A DNA stretch of 53,489 bases from Streptomyces phaeoluteigriseus (GCF_001896135.2 NZ_MPOH02000011.1:641656-695144), one strand, 5' to 3'. Positions 37,230 through 46,464 are shown, numbered from the stretch's first letter. Translations and numbers: made by a program. Notes: generated by a model from the letters alone, not told the origin.

Positions 37230-37277
37230 CACGAGAGTCGCCCCCCGCCCGGAGAACGGGCGGGGGCGACTCTCGTG
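37230..37277. terminator. Long bidirectional terminator hairpin
   Basis: An almost perfect 21-bp inverted repeat (37230-37251 against 37257-37277) with a 5-base loop GAGAA and one bulged C. It starts CACGAGAGTCGCC and ends GGCGACTCTCGTG. It lies between the convergent HAD and acyl-CoA dehydrogenase genes and is the longest stem in the window. Confidence 0.85.
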
Positions 37278-37290
37278 CGGCGGTGGGGCG

Positions 37291-38448
37291 TTACGGCAGG
37301 TTGCGCGCCATGACGATGCGCTGGACCTGGTTCGTGCCCTCGTAGATCTGCGTGATCTTCGCGTCGCGCATCATCCGCTCGACCGGGTAGTCGCGGGTGT
37401 AGCCGTAGCCGCCGAGGAGCTGGACGGCGTCCGTGGTGACCTCCATGGCGACGTCGGAGGCGAAGCACTTGGCCGCCGCGCCCTGGAAGGTGAGGTCGCT
37501 GTCGCCGCGCTCGGACTTCGCCGCCGCGGCGTACGTCAGCTGGCGGGCGGCCTCGATCTTCATGGCCATGTCGGCGAGCATGAACTGGATGCCCTGGAAG
37601 TCGGCGATCGCCTTGCCGAACTGCTTGCGCTCCCGGACGTAGCCCTTGGCGTAGTCGAAGGCGCCCTGGGCGACGCCGAGGGCCTGGGCGGCGATGGTGA
37701 TGCGGGTGTGGTCGAGGGTCTTCATCGCGGTGGCGAAGCCGGTGCCCTCGGCGCCGATCATGCGGTCGGCGGGAATGCGGACGTTGTCGAAGTAGACCTC
37801 GCGGGTCGGGGAGCCCTTGATGCCGAGCTTCTTCTCCGGGGCGCCGAAGGAGACGCCCGGGTCGGACTTCTCCACGACGAACGCCGAGATGCCCCTGGAG
37901 CGCTTCTCCGGGTCGGTGACGGCCAGCACCGTGTAGTACTCGGAGACGCCCGCGTTGGTGATCCAGCGCTTCACACCGTTGAGGATCCAGTGGTCGCCGT
38001 CGCGCACCGCGCGGGTCTTCATGCCGGCCGCGTCCGACCCGGCGTCCGGCTCGGAGAGGCAGTACGAGAACATCGCGTCGCCCTTGGCGAGCGGCGCCAG
38101 GTACTTCTTCTTCAGGTCCTCGGAGCCGGAGAGGATCACCGGGAGCGAGCCGAGCTTGTTCACGGCCGGGATCAGGGAGGAGGAGACGCAGGTGCGGGCC
38201 ACCTCCTCGATGACGATGACCGTGGCGAGCGCGTCGGCGCCGGCGCCGCCGTACTCCTCGGGGACGTGCACCGCGTGCAGGTCGCTGGCGACCAGCGCGT
38301 CGAGGGCCTCCTGGGGGAAGCGGGCCTCCTCGTCGACCGCTGCGGCGTACGGCGCGATCTTCGCCTCGGCCAGTGAGCGGATGGCGTCCCGGAGCATGTC
38401 GTGCTCCTCGGACGGGCGGTACAGGTCGAAGTCAGCCGATCCGGCCAA
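37291..38448 (-). CDS. Acyl-CoA dehydrogenase
   Basis: FAD-dependent alpha,beta-dehydrogenation of an acyl-CoA in fatty or branched-chain acid catabolism. The 385-residue length is typical. Motifs are YCLSEPDAGSDAAGMKTRAV (FAD-binding signature 1), WITNAGVSEYYTVLAVTD, GIKGSPTREVYFDNVRIPADRMIG, DYAKGYVRERKQFGKAIADFQGIQFMLADM (signature 2) and QLLGGYGYTRDYPVERMMRDAKITQIYEGTNQVQRIVMAR. The catalytic Glu is in IYEGTNQ, the position used by short/medium-chain enzymes. The promoter and candidate operator are in the AT-rich region at 38485-38515. Confidence 0.95.
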   Translation of the reverse strand: MAGSADFDLYRPSEEHDMLRDAIRSLAEAKIAPYAAAVDEEARFPQEALDALVASDLHAVHVPEEYGGAGADALATVIVIEEVARTCVSSSLIPAVNKLGSLPVILSGSEDLKKKYLAPLAKGDAMFSYCLSEPDAGSDAAGMKTRAVRDGDHWILNGVKRWITNAGVSEYYTVLAVTDPEKRSRGISAFVVEKSDPGVSFGAPEKKLGIKGSPTREVYFDNVRIPADRMIGAEGTGFATAMKTLDHTRITIAAQALGVAQGAFDYAKGYVRERKQFGKAIADFQGIQFMLADMAMKIEAARQLTYAAAAKSERGDSDLTFQGAAAKCFASDVAMEVTTDAVQLLGGYGYTRDYPVERMMRDAKITQIYEGTNQVQRIVMARNLP

Positions 38449-38484
38449 GGTCTCTCACGCTCCAAGAACGCTGGGTGTGATCTC

Positions 38485-38515
38485 GCTAATTACCGTTAAG
38501 TAACTCAAATTTTAG
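38485..38515. promoter_or_regulatory. AT-rich divergent regulatory region with a GTTA-TAAC inverted repeat
   Basis: This is the most AT-rich stretch outside the left end (GCTAATTACCGTTAAGTAAC then TCAAATTTTAG). It includes the inverted repeat GTTAagTAAC at 38495-38504. On the minus strand TTGAGT (38503-38508) could be a -35 for the acyl-CoA dehydrogenase gene, and a repressor bound to the repeat would cover it. A TetR-type operator is plausible but not shown. Confidence 0.35.
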
Positions 38516-38654
38516 AGGCCTGCCCACGCGAGTGATACGTGAGCTTGGCGACAGGGCGAACCCACCGGTGAACTGCCCGGTGAGGGGGCGGTGCACGCCC
38601 CGACTATGCTCGTTGCGCGCATCCGGTCCCGCCCCGCCCAGTCCAGGAGCACGC

Positions 38655-39998
38655 ATGGCCCTCAAGATCACCGTGATCGGCACCGGTTATCTCGGTGCCA
38701 CGCACGCCGCGGCCATGGCCGAGCTGGGCTTCGAGGTGCTCGCGCTCGACGTCGTGCGCGAGAAGATCGAGATGCTGGAGCGGGGCGAGACCCCGATGTA
38801 CGAGCCGGGCCTGGAGGAGCTGCTGCGCCGGCACGTCGCCGGGTTCGAGGGCTCCAGCGGGCGGCTGCGCTTCACCCAGGACTGGGCGGAGGTCGGCGCG
38901 TTCGGTGACGTCCACTTCGTCTGCGTGAACACCCCGCAGAAGCACGGCGAGTACGCCTGCGACATGTCGTACGTCGAGTCCGCGATCGCCTCGCTCGCCC
39001 CGCATCTGGAGCGGCCCGCGCTGGTGGTGGGCAAGTCGACCGTGCCGGTGGGCTCCGCGGACCGGCTGGCCCGCACGATCACCGAGCTGGCACCGGCCGG
39101 CGAGGACGCGGAACTGGCGTGGAACCCGGAGTTCCTGCGGGAGGGCTTCGCCGTGCAGGACACCCTGCACCCGGACCGGATCGTCGTCGGCGTGCGCAGC
39201 GAGCGGGCCGAGCGGACCCTGCGGGAGGTGTACGCCCAACCGGTCGGGGAGGGCTCGCCGTTCGTCGTCACCGATTTCCCGACCGCCGAGCTGGTGAAGA
39301 CCGCCGCGAACTCCTTCCTCGCCACCAAGATCTCCTTCATCAACGCGATGGCCGAGGTCTGCGAGGCCGCCGACGGCGACGTGGCCAAGCTGGCGGAGGC
39401 CATCGGGTACGACGACCGGATCGGCAGGAAGTTCCTGCGGGCCGGGATCGGCTTCGGCGGCGGGTGCCTGCCCAAGGACATCCGGGCGTTCATGGCGCGG
39501 GCCGGTGAGCTGGGGGCGGACCAGGCGCTGACGTTCCTGCGCGAGATCGACTCGATCAACATGCGCCAGCGCGGGCAGATGGTGGAGCTGGCGCGGCAGG
39601 CGCTGGGCGGGGGGCCGTTCCTCGGCAAGCGGGTCGCCGTGCTCGGCGCGACCTTCAAGCCGGACTCGGACGACGTGCGGGACTCGCCGGCGCTGAACGT
39701 CGCCGGGCAGATCCACCTCCAGGGCGGCCAGGTGACGGTCTACGACCCGAAGGGCATGGACAACGCCCGCCGCGTCTTCCCGACGCTCGGCTACGCCGAC
39801 ACGGCCCTGGAGGCCGTCCGGGGTGCCGATGTCGTCCTGCATCTGACCGAGTGGCGGGAGTTCCGGGAGCTGGACCCGGCGGCGCTCGGCGAGGTCGCGA
39901 CCGAACGGCTGATCCTGGACGGGCGCAACGCGCTCGACCCGGTGCTGTGGCGCAAGGCCGGCTGGACGTACCGGGCGATGGGCCGCCCGACCGCCTGA
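38655..39998 (+). CDS. UDP-glucose / GDP-mannose dehydrogenase family enzyme
   Basis: Oxidises the C6 of a nucleotide sugar to a carboxylate with two NAD+, as in making UDP-glucuronate. The 447-residue protein starts at ATG 38655 (AGGAGC upstream) with the Rossmann motif ITVIGTGYLGATHAAAMAELG. Then come STVPVGSADRL, WNPEFLREGFAVQDTLHPDRIVVG, KTAANSFLATKISFINAMAEVCE and the active site GIGFGGGCLPKDIRAF with the catalytic Cys. The C-terminal domain has LGATFKPDSDDVRDSPAL and LDGRNALD. The substrate is probably UDP-glucose but is not proven. It is followed by a hairpin terminator. Confidence 0.93.
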   Translation: MALKITVIGTGYLGATHAAAMAELGFEVLALDVVREKIEMLERGETPMYEPGLEELLRRHVAGFEGSSGRLRFTQDWAEVGAFGDVHFVCVNTPQKHGEYACDMSYVESAIASLAPHLERPALVVGKSTVPVGSADRLARTITELAPAGEDAELAWNPEFLREGFAVQDTLHPDRIVVGVRSERAERTLREVYAQPVGEGSPFVVTDFPTAELVKTAANSFLATKISFINAMAEVCEAADGDVAKLAEAIGYDDRIGRKFLRAGIGFGGGCLPKDIRAFMARAGELGADQALTFLREIDSINMRQRGQMVELARQALGGGPFLGKRVAVLGATFKPDSDDVRDSPALNVAGQIHLQGGQVTVYDPKGMDNARRVFPTLGYADTALEAVRGADVVLHLTEWREFRELDPAALGEVATERLILDGRNALDPVLWRKAGWTYRAMGRPTA

Positions 39999-40039
39999 GA
40001 CGAGGGCGGCGACGGGACGGGGCCGGCCGGCACGCGGGT

Positions 40040-40079
40040 GACGCCGTTCGGCCGAGGCTCAGTCGGCCGAACCGGCGTC
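40040..40079 (+). terminator. Terminator hairpin after the nucleotide-sugar dehydrogenase gene
   Basis: A 16-bp stem with one bulge, GACGCCGTTCGGCCGA (40040-40055) against TCGGCCGAACCGGCGTC (40063-40079), with a 7-base loop GGCTCAG. It lies 41 bases after the stop codon. Confidence 0.7.
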
Positions 40080-40228
40080 TCCCCGCATTGTGCCGCACGG
40101 GGGCCGTGCGTGACGTGTGAACGCCCTGTGGGTGACGCCCCGTGGGCAACCGGTGGGTTAGGGCCACGGCCCGTCCGGGCACTCGGCCGCCCTCTGCGTC
40201 CGTCGCACACCCACCGAGGAGGCGCCCC

Positions 40229-40636
40229 ATGGCACCCGCCGTCCGTCTGCGTTCCGTCGTTCTCGACTGCCCCGACCCGCGCGCCCTCGCCGAGTTCTAC
40301 GCCGCCGTCGTGGGCGGCACCCCCGAGGCCGAGGAGGGCGAAGAGGACTGGTACGTCCTCCGGGTCCCCGGCGGCCCCCGGCTGGCCTTCCAGCGGGTGG
40401 AGGGGATGACCCCGCCCGAGTGGCCGCGGGCCGACCGCAACGCGCAGCAGTTCCACCTGGACCTCGACGCCGGTGCCACCTGGGAGGAGGTCGACGCGGC
40501 CCACGCGCGCGTGCTGGAGCTGGGGGCGCGACCGCTGGACCTGGAGGACCGGGAGAAGAAGGACTTCCTGGTGTACGCCGACCCGGCGGGGCACCCGTTC
40601 TGCCTGTGCCGGATCGAGAACGGTTCGTCCTCGTGA
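40229..40636 (+). CDS. VOC family protein, glyoxalase-like
   Basis: A 135-residue single-chain vicinal-oxygen-chelate protein (ATG 40229, GAGGAGG upstream). Two beta-alpha-beta-beta-beta modules are visible: VRLRSVVLDCPDPRALAEFYAAVVGG ... RLAFQRVEG, and QFHLDLDAGATWEEVDAAHARVLELGARPL ... FLVYADPAGHPFCLCR. The usual ligand His in the second module (QFHLDL) and Glu/His candidates are present. It belongs to the widespread actinobacterial glyoxalase/bleomycin-resistance-like set with unknown substrate. It converges with the dipeptidase remnant. Confidence 0.88.
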   Translation: MAPAVRLRSVVLDCPDPRALAEFYAAVVGGTPEAEEGEEDWYVLRVPGGPRLAFQRVEGMTPPEWPRADRNAQQFHLDLDAGATWEEVDAAHARVLELGARPLDLEDREKKDFLVYADPAGHPFCLCRIENGSSS

Positions 40637-40664
40637 GTCCTTCTAGGTCCCGGCCGGCCGGTTC

Positions 40665-41220
40665 CTAGCCGTCCAGATCCGTGATGGTCGCCGTCGACGG
40701 CTCCCTGCGTTGCTGTGCCGTCTGGGCGGCGAAGTCCGCGGTGCGCAGGACGCGCTGCACGTTTCCCCAGGTCAGCTGGGTGATGTCGGTCTCCGGCCAG
40801 CCTCGGCGCAGGAGTTCGGCGATCAGGTGCGGGTAGCCGGCGGCGTCGGCGAGGTCCTGGGGGTGGGCGGCACCGGAGTCGTGGGTGCCGGACAGGCCGA
40901 CGCAGCCGGGCCCGGCGATCTCGCGGACGTGGTCGAGGTGGTCGGCGACGTCCCCGAGGGTCGGGCCGGTCTGTTCGACGGCCAGCGGCACCATGCACAG
41001 GCCCCCGGCGGCGCCGAGGGCGGCGAGGAGGTCGTCGGGCAGGTTTGTCGGGGTGGGGACGCAGCGCGCGGGCGGCGGAGCGGGTGCACAGGACCGGGGT
41101 CCTGGAGATGTCGAGGGTCCGGGCGATCGTGGCGTCGGAGGCGCCGGAGAGGTCGGCGAGCACGCCGAGGCGGTTCATCTCGCGCACGACCTCCAGATCC
41201 GTACCGCACTCGTACGACAT
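40665..41220 (-). pseudogene. Partial, frameshifted dipeptidase-like gene (tandem copy remnant)
   Basis: This region matches the C-terminal ~230 residues of the dipeptidase encoded just upstream. VVREMNRLGVLADLSGASDATIARTLDIS parallels [29 protein letters not shown], and the end (RGWPETDITQLTWGNVQRVLRTADF ... STATITDLDG) parallels [25 protein letters not shown] ... [10 protein letters not shown]. The first ~160 residues are missing, a middle segment is deleted, and key residues differ (the second His of SH becomes TR; GGDYDGT becomes SGTHDSG). In addition, one extra base near 41048-41054 shifts the frame. The gene (ATG 41220) starts 21 bases after the intact gene ends. It is very likely non-catalytic. 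Confidence 0.75.
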
Positions 41221-41241
41221 TCCGGTACCGGCCGCATGGGC

Positions 41242-42429
41242 TCAGCCGTCGAGTGACTCGATCGTCGCGTTGGACGGGCCCCGGGTGGTCCTCAGGTCGC
41301 GGGAGACGTCCTCCGCGGCGCCCAGGACGCGGACCGCGTTCCGCCAGGTGAGCTTGGCGAGGTCGGGGTGGGACCAGCCTCGGTCGAGGAGTTCGGCGAG
41401 GAGGTTCGGGTAGCCGGAGACGTCGTTCAGGCCCTCGGGGGTGAAGGCCGTGCCGTCGTAGTCGCCGCCGATGCCGAGGTGGTCGATGCCGGCGACCTCG
41501 CGCATGTGGTCGAGGTGGTCGGCGACCGTGGCCACGGTGGCGACCGGGCGGGGGTTCGACTCCTCGAAGGCGCGGTGGACCTTCATCGCCTCGGCGGTGG
41601 TGTCGAGGTGGTGGAAGCCGTGGGCGCGCATGTTCTCGTCCGCCGCGGCCGTCCAGTCGACCGCCGCCTGGAGCACGAACTTCGGCACGAACGTCACCAT
41701 CGCGATGCCGCCGTTGGCGGGCAGCCGCTCCAGCACGTCGTCCGGGATGTTGCGCGGGTGGTCGCAGACGGCACGGGAGGAGGAGTGGGAGAAGATCACC
41801 GGGGCGGCGGAGACGTCCAGCGCGTCGCGCATCGTCGTCGCCGCCACGTGCGAGAGGTCGACGAGCATGCCCTCGCGGTTCATCTCCCGCACGACCTCGC
41901 GGCCGAACGCCGTCAGCCCGCCGGCCTTCGGTACGTCGGTCGCGGAGTCCGCCCAGTCCACGTTGTCGTTGTGGGTGAGCGTCAGGTACCGCACGCCGAG
42001 CGCGTACAGACCGCGCAGGGTGCCCAGCGAGTTGGCTATGGAGTGGCCGCCCTCCGCGCCCATGAGCGAGGCGATACGGCCCTCCGCACGCGCCGCTTCC
42101 ATGTCGGCGGCGGTCAGGGCGGCCCTGAGCGCCTCGGGGTGCCGGTCGATCAGCTGCCGTACGCAGTCGATCTGCTCCAAGGTCGCCGGGACGGCGTCGG
42201 GCAGGTCCGAGCGGACGTACACCGACCAGTACTGCGCGCCGACCCCGCCCGCGCGCAGGCGGGGTATGTCGGTGTGCAGGTGGGTGTGCTGGTCGGTGGC
42301 GATGTCACGGGCGTCGAGGTCGTAGCGGACCTGTTCGCGCAGCGCCCACGGCAGGTCGTTGTGGCCGTCGACGACCGGGTGGGCGCGCAGCAGTTCCCGG
42401 GCCTGCTCCAGGGAGGTCATCGGCGTCAC
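41242..42429 (-). CDS. Membrane dipeptidase family (renal dipeptidase-like) zinc metallopeptidase
   Basis: A 395-residue binuclear zinc dipeptidase of the renal dipeptidase family. I recognise it as the counterpart of S. coelicolor Sco3058, which has been studied structurally as a close bacterial relative of human renal dipeptidase and cleaves L-Xaa-D-Xaa dipeptides. Motifs are [15 protein letters not shown] (HxD metal site), [14 protein letters not shown] (bridging Glu), [34 protein letters not shown] and GIGGDYDGT. The GTG 42429 overlaps the purE stop (GTGA), so it is coupled to purK-purE. The ATG nine bases downstream is an alternative. Confidence 0.92.
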   Translation of the reverse strand: MTPMTSLEQARELLRAHPVVDGHNDLPWALREQVRYDLDARDIATDQHTHLHTDIPRLRAGGVGAQYWSVYVRSDLPDAVPATLEQIDCVRQLIDRHPEALRAALTAADMEAARAEGRIASLMGAEGGHSIANSLGTLRGLYALGVRYLTLTHNDNVDWADSATDVPKAGGLTAFGREVVREMNREGMLVDLSHVAATTMRDALDVSAAPVIFSHSSSRAVCDHPRNIPDDVLERLPANGGIAMVTFVPKFVLQAAVDWTAAADENMRAHGFHHLDTTAEAMKVHRAFEESNPRPVATVATVADHLDHMREVAGIDHLGIGGDYDGTAFTPEGLNDVSGYPNLLAELLDRGWSHPDLAKLTWRNAVRVLGAAEDVSRDLRTTRGPSNATIESLDG

Positions 42430-42956
42430 TTCCCGAAGCCGAAGCCACCGCCGGCGCCGCCGCCGTCGACCTTGGCGCGCAGCCGCCTGCCCTTCTCGGT
42501 GGCCTGGTCGTTGAGGTCCTGCTGGAACTCGCGCATCCGGGCGAGGAGGTCCTCGTCGTGCGTGGCGAGGATGCGGGCGGCCAGCAGACCGGCGTTGCGG
42601 GCGCCGCCGACCGAGACGGTCGCGACGGGGACGCCGGCCGGCATCTGCACGATCGACAGCAGGCTGTCCATGCCGTCGAGGTACTTCAGCGGCACGGGCA
42701 CGCCGATGACGGGCAGCGGGGTCACGGAGGCCAGCATGCCGGGCAGGTGGGCGGCACCGCCCGCGCCCGCGATGACCACCTTGAGCCCGCGGTCCGCGGC
42801 CTGCTCGCCGTAGGCGACCATCTCGCGCGGCATGCGGTGCGCGGAGACGACGTCGACCTCGTACGCGATCTCGAACTCGTCGAGGGCCTGGGCGGCGGCC
42901 TCCATGACGGGCCAGTCCGAGTCCGACCCCATCACGATGCCTACAACTGGGCTCAT
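42426..42956 (-). CDS. purE: N5-carboxyaminoimidazole ribonucleotide mutase
   Basis: Class I PurE converts N5-CAIR to CAIR in purine synthesis. The 176-residue protein starts at ATG 42956, which overlaps the purK stop (ATGA). Motifs are [21 protein letters not shown] (substrate phosphate site), [19 protein letters not shown] with the catalytic His, and [29 protein letters not shown]. The C-terminal ~20 residues are Gly-rich and not conserved. It acts directly after PurK. Confidence 0.96.
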   Translation of the reverse strand: MSPVVGIVMGSDSDWPVMEAAAQALDEFEIAYEVDVVSAHRMPREMVAYGEQAADRGLKVVIAGAGGAAHLPGMLASVTPLPVIGVPVPLKYLDGMDSLLSIVQMPAGVPVATVSVGGARNAGLLAARILATHDEDLLARMREFQQDLNDQATEKGRRLRAKVDGGGAGGGFGFGK

Positions 42957-44095
42957 TCGGTGATCGTGCCTCTCAGGTAGCCGGCAGCGTGACGGGCGCG
43001 TTCCAGCACGTCGTCGAGGTCGTCGCCGTAGGTGTTCACGTGGCCGACCTTGCGGCCGGGCTTCACGTCCTTGCCGTACATGTGGATCTTCAGCTGGGGG
43101 TCGCGGGCCATGCAGTGCAGGTACGCGGAGTACATGTCCGGGTAGTCGCCGCCGAGGACGTTGACCATGACCGTCCATCCGGCGCGCGGGCGCGGGTCGC
43201 CGAGGGGGAGGTCGAGGACCGCGCGGACGTGGTTGGCGAACTGCGACGTGATCGCGCCGTCCATCGACCAGTGGCCCGAGTTGTGCGGGCGCATCGCCAG
43301 CTCGTTGACGAGGATGCGGCCGTCGCGGGTCTCGAACAGCTCCACGGCGAGGTGGCCGACCACGCCCAGCTCCTTGGCGATGGTCAGCGCCATCTCCTCG
43401 GCCTTCAGCGCCAGGCCCCGGTCGAGGCCGGGGGCGGGCGCGATCACCGTGTCGCAGACGCCGTCGACCTGCTGGGACTCGACCACCGGGTAGGCGACGG
43501 CCTGGCCGTGCGGGGACCGCACGACATTGGCGGCCAGCTCACGGACGTAGTCGACCTTCTCCTCCGCGAGGACGGGCACGCCCGCGCGGAAGGGTGCGGC
43601 GGCCTCGGCCTCGCTGCCGACGACCCAGACACCCTTGCCGTCGTAGCCGCCGCGGACCGTCTTGAGGACGACGGGGAAGCCCGCCCCGCCCTCCGCGGCG
43701 AACGCGGCCACGTCGGCCGGATCGGTCACGATGCGGTGCCGAGGGCAGGGGATGCCGATCGCGACGAGCTTCGCGCGCATCACGCCCTTGTCCTGGGCGT
43801 GCACGAGCGCGTCCGGGCCCGGGCGGACGGGGATGCCGTCCGCCTCCAGGGCCCTGAGGTGCTCGGTGGGGACGTGCTCGTGATCGAAAGTGATCACGTC
43901 ACAGCCCCGCGCGAACTCGCGCAGCGTGTCCAGGTCGCGATAGTCGCCGACGACGACATCGCTCACCACCTGGGCCGCGGAATCCTGGGGAGTGTCACTG
44001 AGGAGCTTGAACCTGATGCCCAACGGGATGCCCGCCTCGTGTGTCATACGAGCGAGCTGGCCCCCGCCGACCATGCCGACTACCGGGAACGTCAC
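42953..44095 (-). CDS. purK: N5-carboxyaminoimidazole ribonucleotide synthetase
   Basis: ATP-grasp ligase that makes N5-CAIR from AIR, bicarbonate and ATP. It starts at GTG 44095 ([22 protein letters not shown]), giving 380 residues. A longer upstream reading is unlikely because it lacks similarity. Motifs are [19 protein letters not shown], the ATP-grasp loop [33 protein letters not shown], and [36 protein letters not shown] with metal ligands. It overlaps purE by four bases; order purK-purE-dipeptidase. Confidence 0.96.
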   Translation of the reverse strand: MTFPVVGMVGGGQLARMTHEAGIPLGIRFKLLSDTPQDSAAQVVSDVVVGDYRDLDTLREFARGCDVITFDHEHVPTEHLRALEADGIPVRPGPDALVHAQDKGVMRAKLVAIGIPCPRHRIVTDPADVAAFAAEGGAGFPVVLKTVRGGYDGKGVWVVGSEAEAAAPFRAGVPVLAEEKVDYVRELAANVVRSPHGQAVAYPVVESQQVDGVCDTVIAPAPGLDRGLALKAEEMALTIAKELGVVGHLAVELFETRDGRILVNELAMRPHNSGHWSMDGAITSQFANHVRAVLDLPLGDPRPRAGWTVMVNVLGGDYPDMYSAYLHCMARDPQLKIHMYGKDVKPGRKVGHVNTYGDDLDDVLERARHAAGYLRGTITE

Positions 44096-44272
44096 GCCCC
44101 TAGGGTATCGGCCACTTCGCACCGGCCGAATCCAGCGCCTGTTTCGCGCCTGTTCCGCGCCCGTTCCGCGGCTCTTACCCAGCTGGGAGGCGTCGCACAG
44201 GAAACCCGCGAGGGGGGTGGTTAGCATGGCTGGGTTGACGAAACCGACACCCGGACGGGGGCCTGTACGACC

Positions 44273-44788
44273 ATGGCACATGGTTCCGCTGGTTCCTCGG
44301 GGGAGGGACGCCTGCGCAGACTCACCCGTGAGCTGGCCAAGTTCGGCGCGGTGGGCGGGGCGGGACTGCTGGTCAACCTCGGCGTCTTCAACCTCGTGCG
44401 GCACGTCACCGATCTCCAGGTGGTGCGGGCGAGCGTCATCGCCACGGTCGTCGCCATCGCCTTCAACTACGTCGGGTTCCGGTACTTCACCTACCGGGAC
44501 CGGGACAAGGGTGGGCGTACGAAGGAGATGACGCTGTTCCTGCTGTTCAGCGTGGTGGGGCTGGTCATCGAGAACGGGTTGTTGTTCCTGGCGACGTACG
44601 GGTTCGGGTGGGACAGTCCGTTGCAGAGCAACGTGTTCAAGTTCATCGGGATCGGGGTCGCCACGTTGTTCCGGTTCTGGTCGTACCGGACGTGGGTGTT
44701 CAAGGCGATTCCCCTGCGGGGGGCCGCGGAGGCTCGGGGGGCTGCGGATTCGGCGGCGGCTTCCGCCGGCAAGCAGCGGGTGGGCTGA
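44273..44788 (+). CDS. GtrA family membrane protein
   Basis: A 171-residue protein with four membrane helices (about 22-42, 47-67, 84-104 and 116-133 by eye). Family hallmarks are LAKFGAVGGAGLLVNLGVFNLV at the first helix, IATVVAIAFNYVGFRYFTYR, and FRFWSYRTWVF near the end. GtrA-like proteins are thought to help flip or process polyprenyl-linked sugars, consistent with the glycosyltransferases and LCPs nearby. It is divergent from purK (177 bases). Confidence 0.9.
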   Translation: MAHGSAGSSGEGRLRRLTRELAKFGAVGGAGLLVNLGVFNLVRHVTDLQVVRASVIATVVAIAFNYVGFRYFTYRDRDKGGRTKEMTLFLLFSVVGLVIENGLLFLATYGFGWDSPLQSNVFKFIGIGVATLFRFWSYRTWVFKAIPLRGAAEARGAADSAAASAGKQRVG

Positions 44789-44789
44789 G

Positions 44790-44860
44790 GGGGCTTCTCT
44801 CGCCCCCGCCGCCCCTTCCCGTCCCGTCCCGGGGCTGCGCCCCCGGACCCCGGTGTGGCC
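44790..44860. repeat. Dispersed intergenic palindromic repeat, copy C
   Basis: CTCGCCCCCGCCGCCCC followed by TTCCCGTCCCGTCC, then a hairpin CCGGGG/CCCCGG (44829-44834 with 44841-44846) and GACCCCGG. It is the same family as copies at 9184 and 22507 but lacks the downstream CGGCCTGAACGGCC segment. It follows the gtrA-like stop codon and probably terminates it. Confidence 0.6.
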
Positions 44861-44933
44861 GACGGGGTCGGGGGCGGTGCGCGTGGGTCGGTGCGCAGGG
44901 TCCGGGGGCGCGAGTCAGTGCGCGGGGTCTGGG

Positions 44934-45094
44934 CCTCCGGCCGAGCCCCGCATGTCTCCTCCGGGCGAGCCCCGGATGTCTCCTCCGGCCGAGCCCCGGA
45001 TGTCTCCTCCGGCCGAGCCCCGGAGGTCCTCCAGCCGAGCCCCGGAGGTTCCCCCAGCCGAGCCCCCGAGGCTTTCCTCCGGTGCGCCCCCGAG
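44934..45094. repeat. Tandem repeats of a 22-24 base unit (GCCGAGCCCCGGATGTCTCC type)
   Basis: About seven degenerate units of TCCTCCGGCCGAGCCCCGGATGTC fill most of the 323-base gap between the convergent GtrA gene and the histidine kinase gene. The first units are nearly identical and later ones decay towards the kinase end. No coding frame is credible. It is probably a terminator-proximal low-complexity array of recent origin. Confidence 0.75.
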
Positions 45095-45111
45095 GTTCCT
45101 CGGACACCGGG

Positions 45112-46386
45112 TCACCTCACCGTTCGTTCCGCCTCCGGAGGGTGCTTCTTGGGCGGGGGGGTTCTTGACAGGAACAGGCCGAAGACCGGGGGCTTGGTCT
45201 GGAGCATCTCCAGGCGGCCTCCGTCGGCTTCCGCCAGGTCGCGGGCTACCGCCAGGCCGATTCCGGTGGAGTTGCGGCCGCTGATCGTGCGCTCGAAGAT
45301 GCGGGCGCCGAGGTCCGCGGGGACGCCGGGGCCCTCGTCGGTGACCTCGATGACGGCCTGGTTGCCGGTGACGCGGGTGCGCAGGGCGACCGTACCGCCG
45401 CCGTGCATCAGCGAGTTCTCGATCAGGGCCGCCAGCACCTGTGCCACCGCGCCCGGTGTGCCCACCGCCTGGAGGTGGCGCTTGCCCGAGCTGACGATCG
45501 CGCGCCCCACCCCGCGGTAGGCCGGGCGCCACTCGGCGAGCTGCTGCTGGATCACCTCGTCGAGGTCGAAGGTGACGGCGGAGCCGGTGCGCGGGTCGCG
45601 GGAGTTCGTCAGCAGGCGCTGGACGACGTCGGTGAGGCGCTCCACCTGCGTCAGGGCGATGGTGGCCTCTTCCTTCACCGTGTCCGGGTCGTCGGTGAGG
45701 GTGATCTCCTCCAGGCGCATGGACAGCGCCGTGAGGGGGGTGCGCAGCTGGTGGGAGGCGTCGGCCGCGAGCCGGCGTTCGGCGGTGAGCATGCGGGCGA
45801 TGCGCTCGGCGGAGGAGTCCAGCACATCGGCGACCCGGTCCAGCTCGGGGACGCCGTACCGCTTGTGGCGGGGGCGGGGGTCGCCGGAGCCGAGGCGTTC
45901 GGCGGTCTCGGCGAGGTCGGTGAGCGGGGAGGAGAGCCGGTTGGCCTGGCGGATGGCGAGGAGGACGGCCGCGATCACCGCGAGCAGCGCCACCAGGCCG
46001 ATGATGATGAGGGTGCGGCCGACCTCACGGGTCACGGACGAGCGGGGCTCCTCGACGACGACGGTCTCGCCCTCCTCGCCCGTGGCCTCGCCCCGGATGA
46101 CGTCACCCTCGGGGCGGCTGCCGACGGCGATGGCCTGCCTGCCGGGAATCCGGACCACCGCGTACCGCTCGTTCGTGAGCTGGTCCCGCAGCATGTCCGC
46201 GTCGACGGTCCCGGCGCCGAGGATCCGGCTGTCCACGATGCTGGCCAGCCGGGCGGCCTCCAGCTCCACGCGTTCCTGCGCGCTGTTGCTGATCGTGCGC
46301 GTCTCGACGATGACGAGGGACACCCCAAACACGGCGATCACGACCAGCACGACGGACAGCGTGGACTGAATCAGACGGCGACGCAC
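45112..46386 (-). CDS. Sensor histidine kinase
   Basis: A 424-residue inner-membrane kinase. The first helix is at about 8-28 and the second at about 124-144 (LIIIGLVALLAVIAAVLLAI). The extracytoplasmic sensor of about 95 residues lies between them. HAMP follows (LSSPLTDLAETAERLGSGDP). The HisKA box is DASHQLRTPLTALSMRLEEI with the phosphorylated His. The HATPase part has LIENSLMHGGG (N box), VTDEGPGVP (G1) and NSTGIGLAVARDL (G2). The C-terminal tail is Pro/Lys-rich. The response regulator is upstream on the same strand, 78 bases away. The signal sensed is unknown. Confidence 0.93.
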   Translation of the reverse strand: MRRRLIQSTLSVVLVVIAVFGVSLVIVETRTISNSAQERVELEAARLASIVDSRILGAGTVDADMLRDQLTNERYAVVRIPGRQAIAVGSRPEGDVIRGEATGEEGETVVVEEPRSSVTREVGRTLIIIGLVALLAVIAAVLLAIRQANRLSSPLTDLAETAERLGSGDPRPRHKRYGVPELDRVADVLDSSAERIARMLTAERRLAADASHQLRTPLTALSMRLEEITLTDDPDTVKEEATIALTQVERLTDVVQRLLTNSRDPRTGSAVTFDLDEVIQQQLAEWRPAYRGVGRAIVSSGKRHLQAVGTPGAVAQVLAALIENSLMHGGGTVALRTRVTGNQAVIEVTDEGPGVPADLGARIFERTISGRNSTGIGLAVARDLAEADGGRLEMLQTKPPVFGLFLSRTPPPKKHPPEAERTVR

Positions 46387-46464
46387 AGGGCCCTCCGGGC
46401 AGACGACGTACGTGAGGCGGCGGGCCGTCGCCGGCCCACCCGGCGGCGGCCGGCTCCTCGCCCG

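Noticed and set aside
40297..41220. 307-residue ORF as one protein
   Set aside because: Only its first ~60 residues look like a dipeptidase. The rest is Arg/Pro-rich antisense of the VOC gene after the frameshift; the true continuation is in the neighbouring frame.
44855..45520. 221-codon plus-strand ORF across the repeat array
   Set aside because: It consists of repeat-encoded RAPDVSSG units and then antisense of the histidine kinase. No start site, domain or codon bias supports it.
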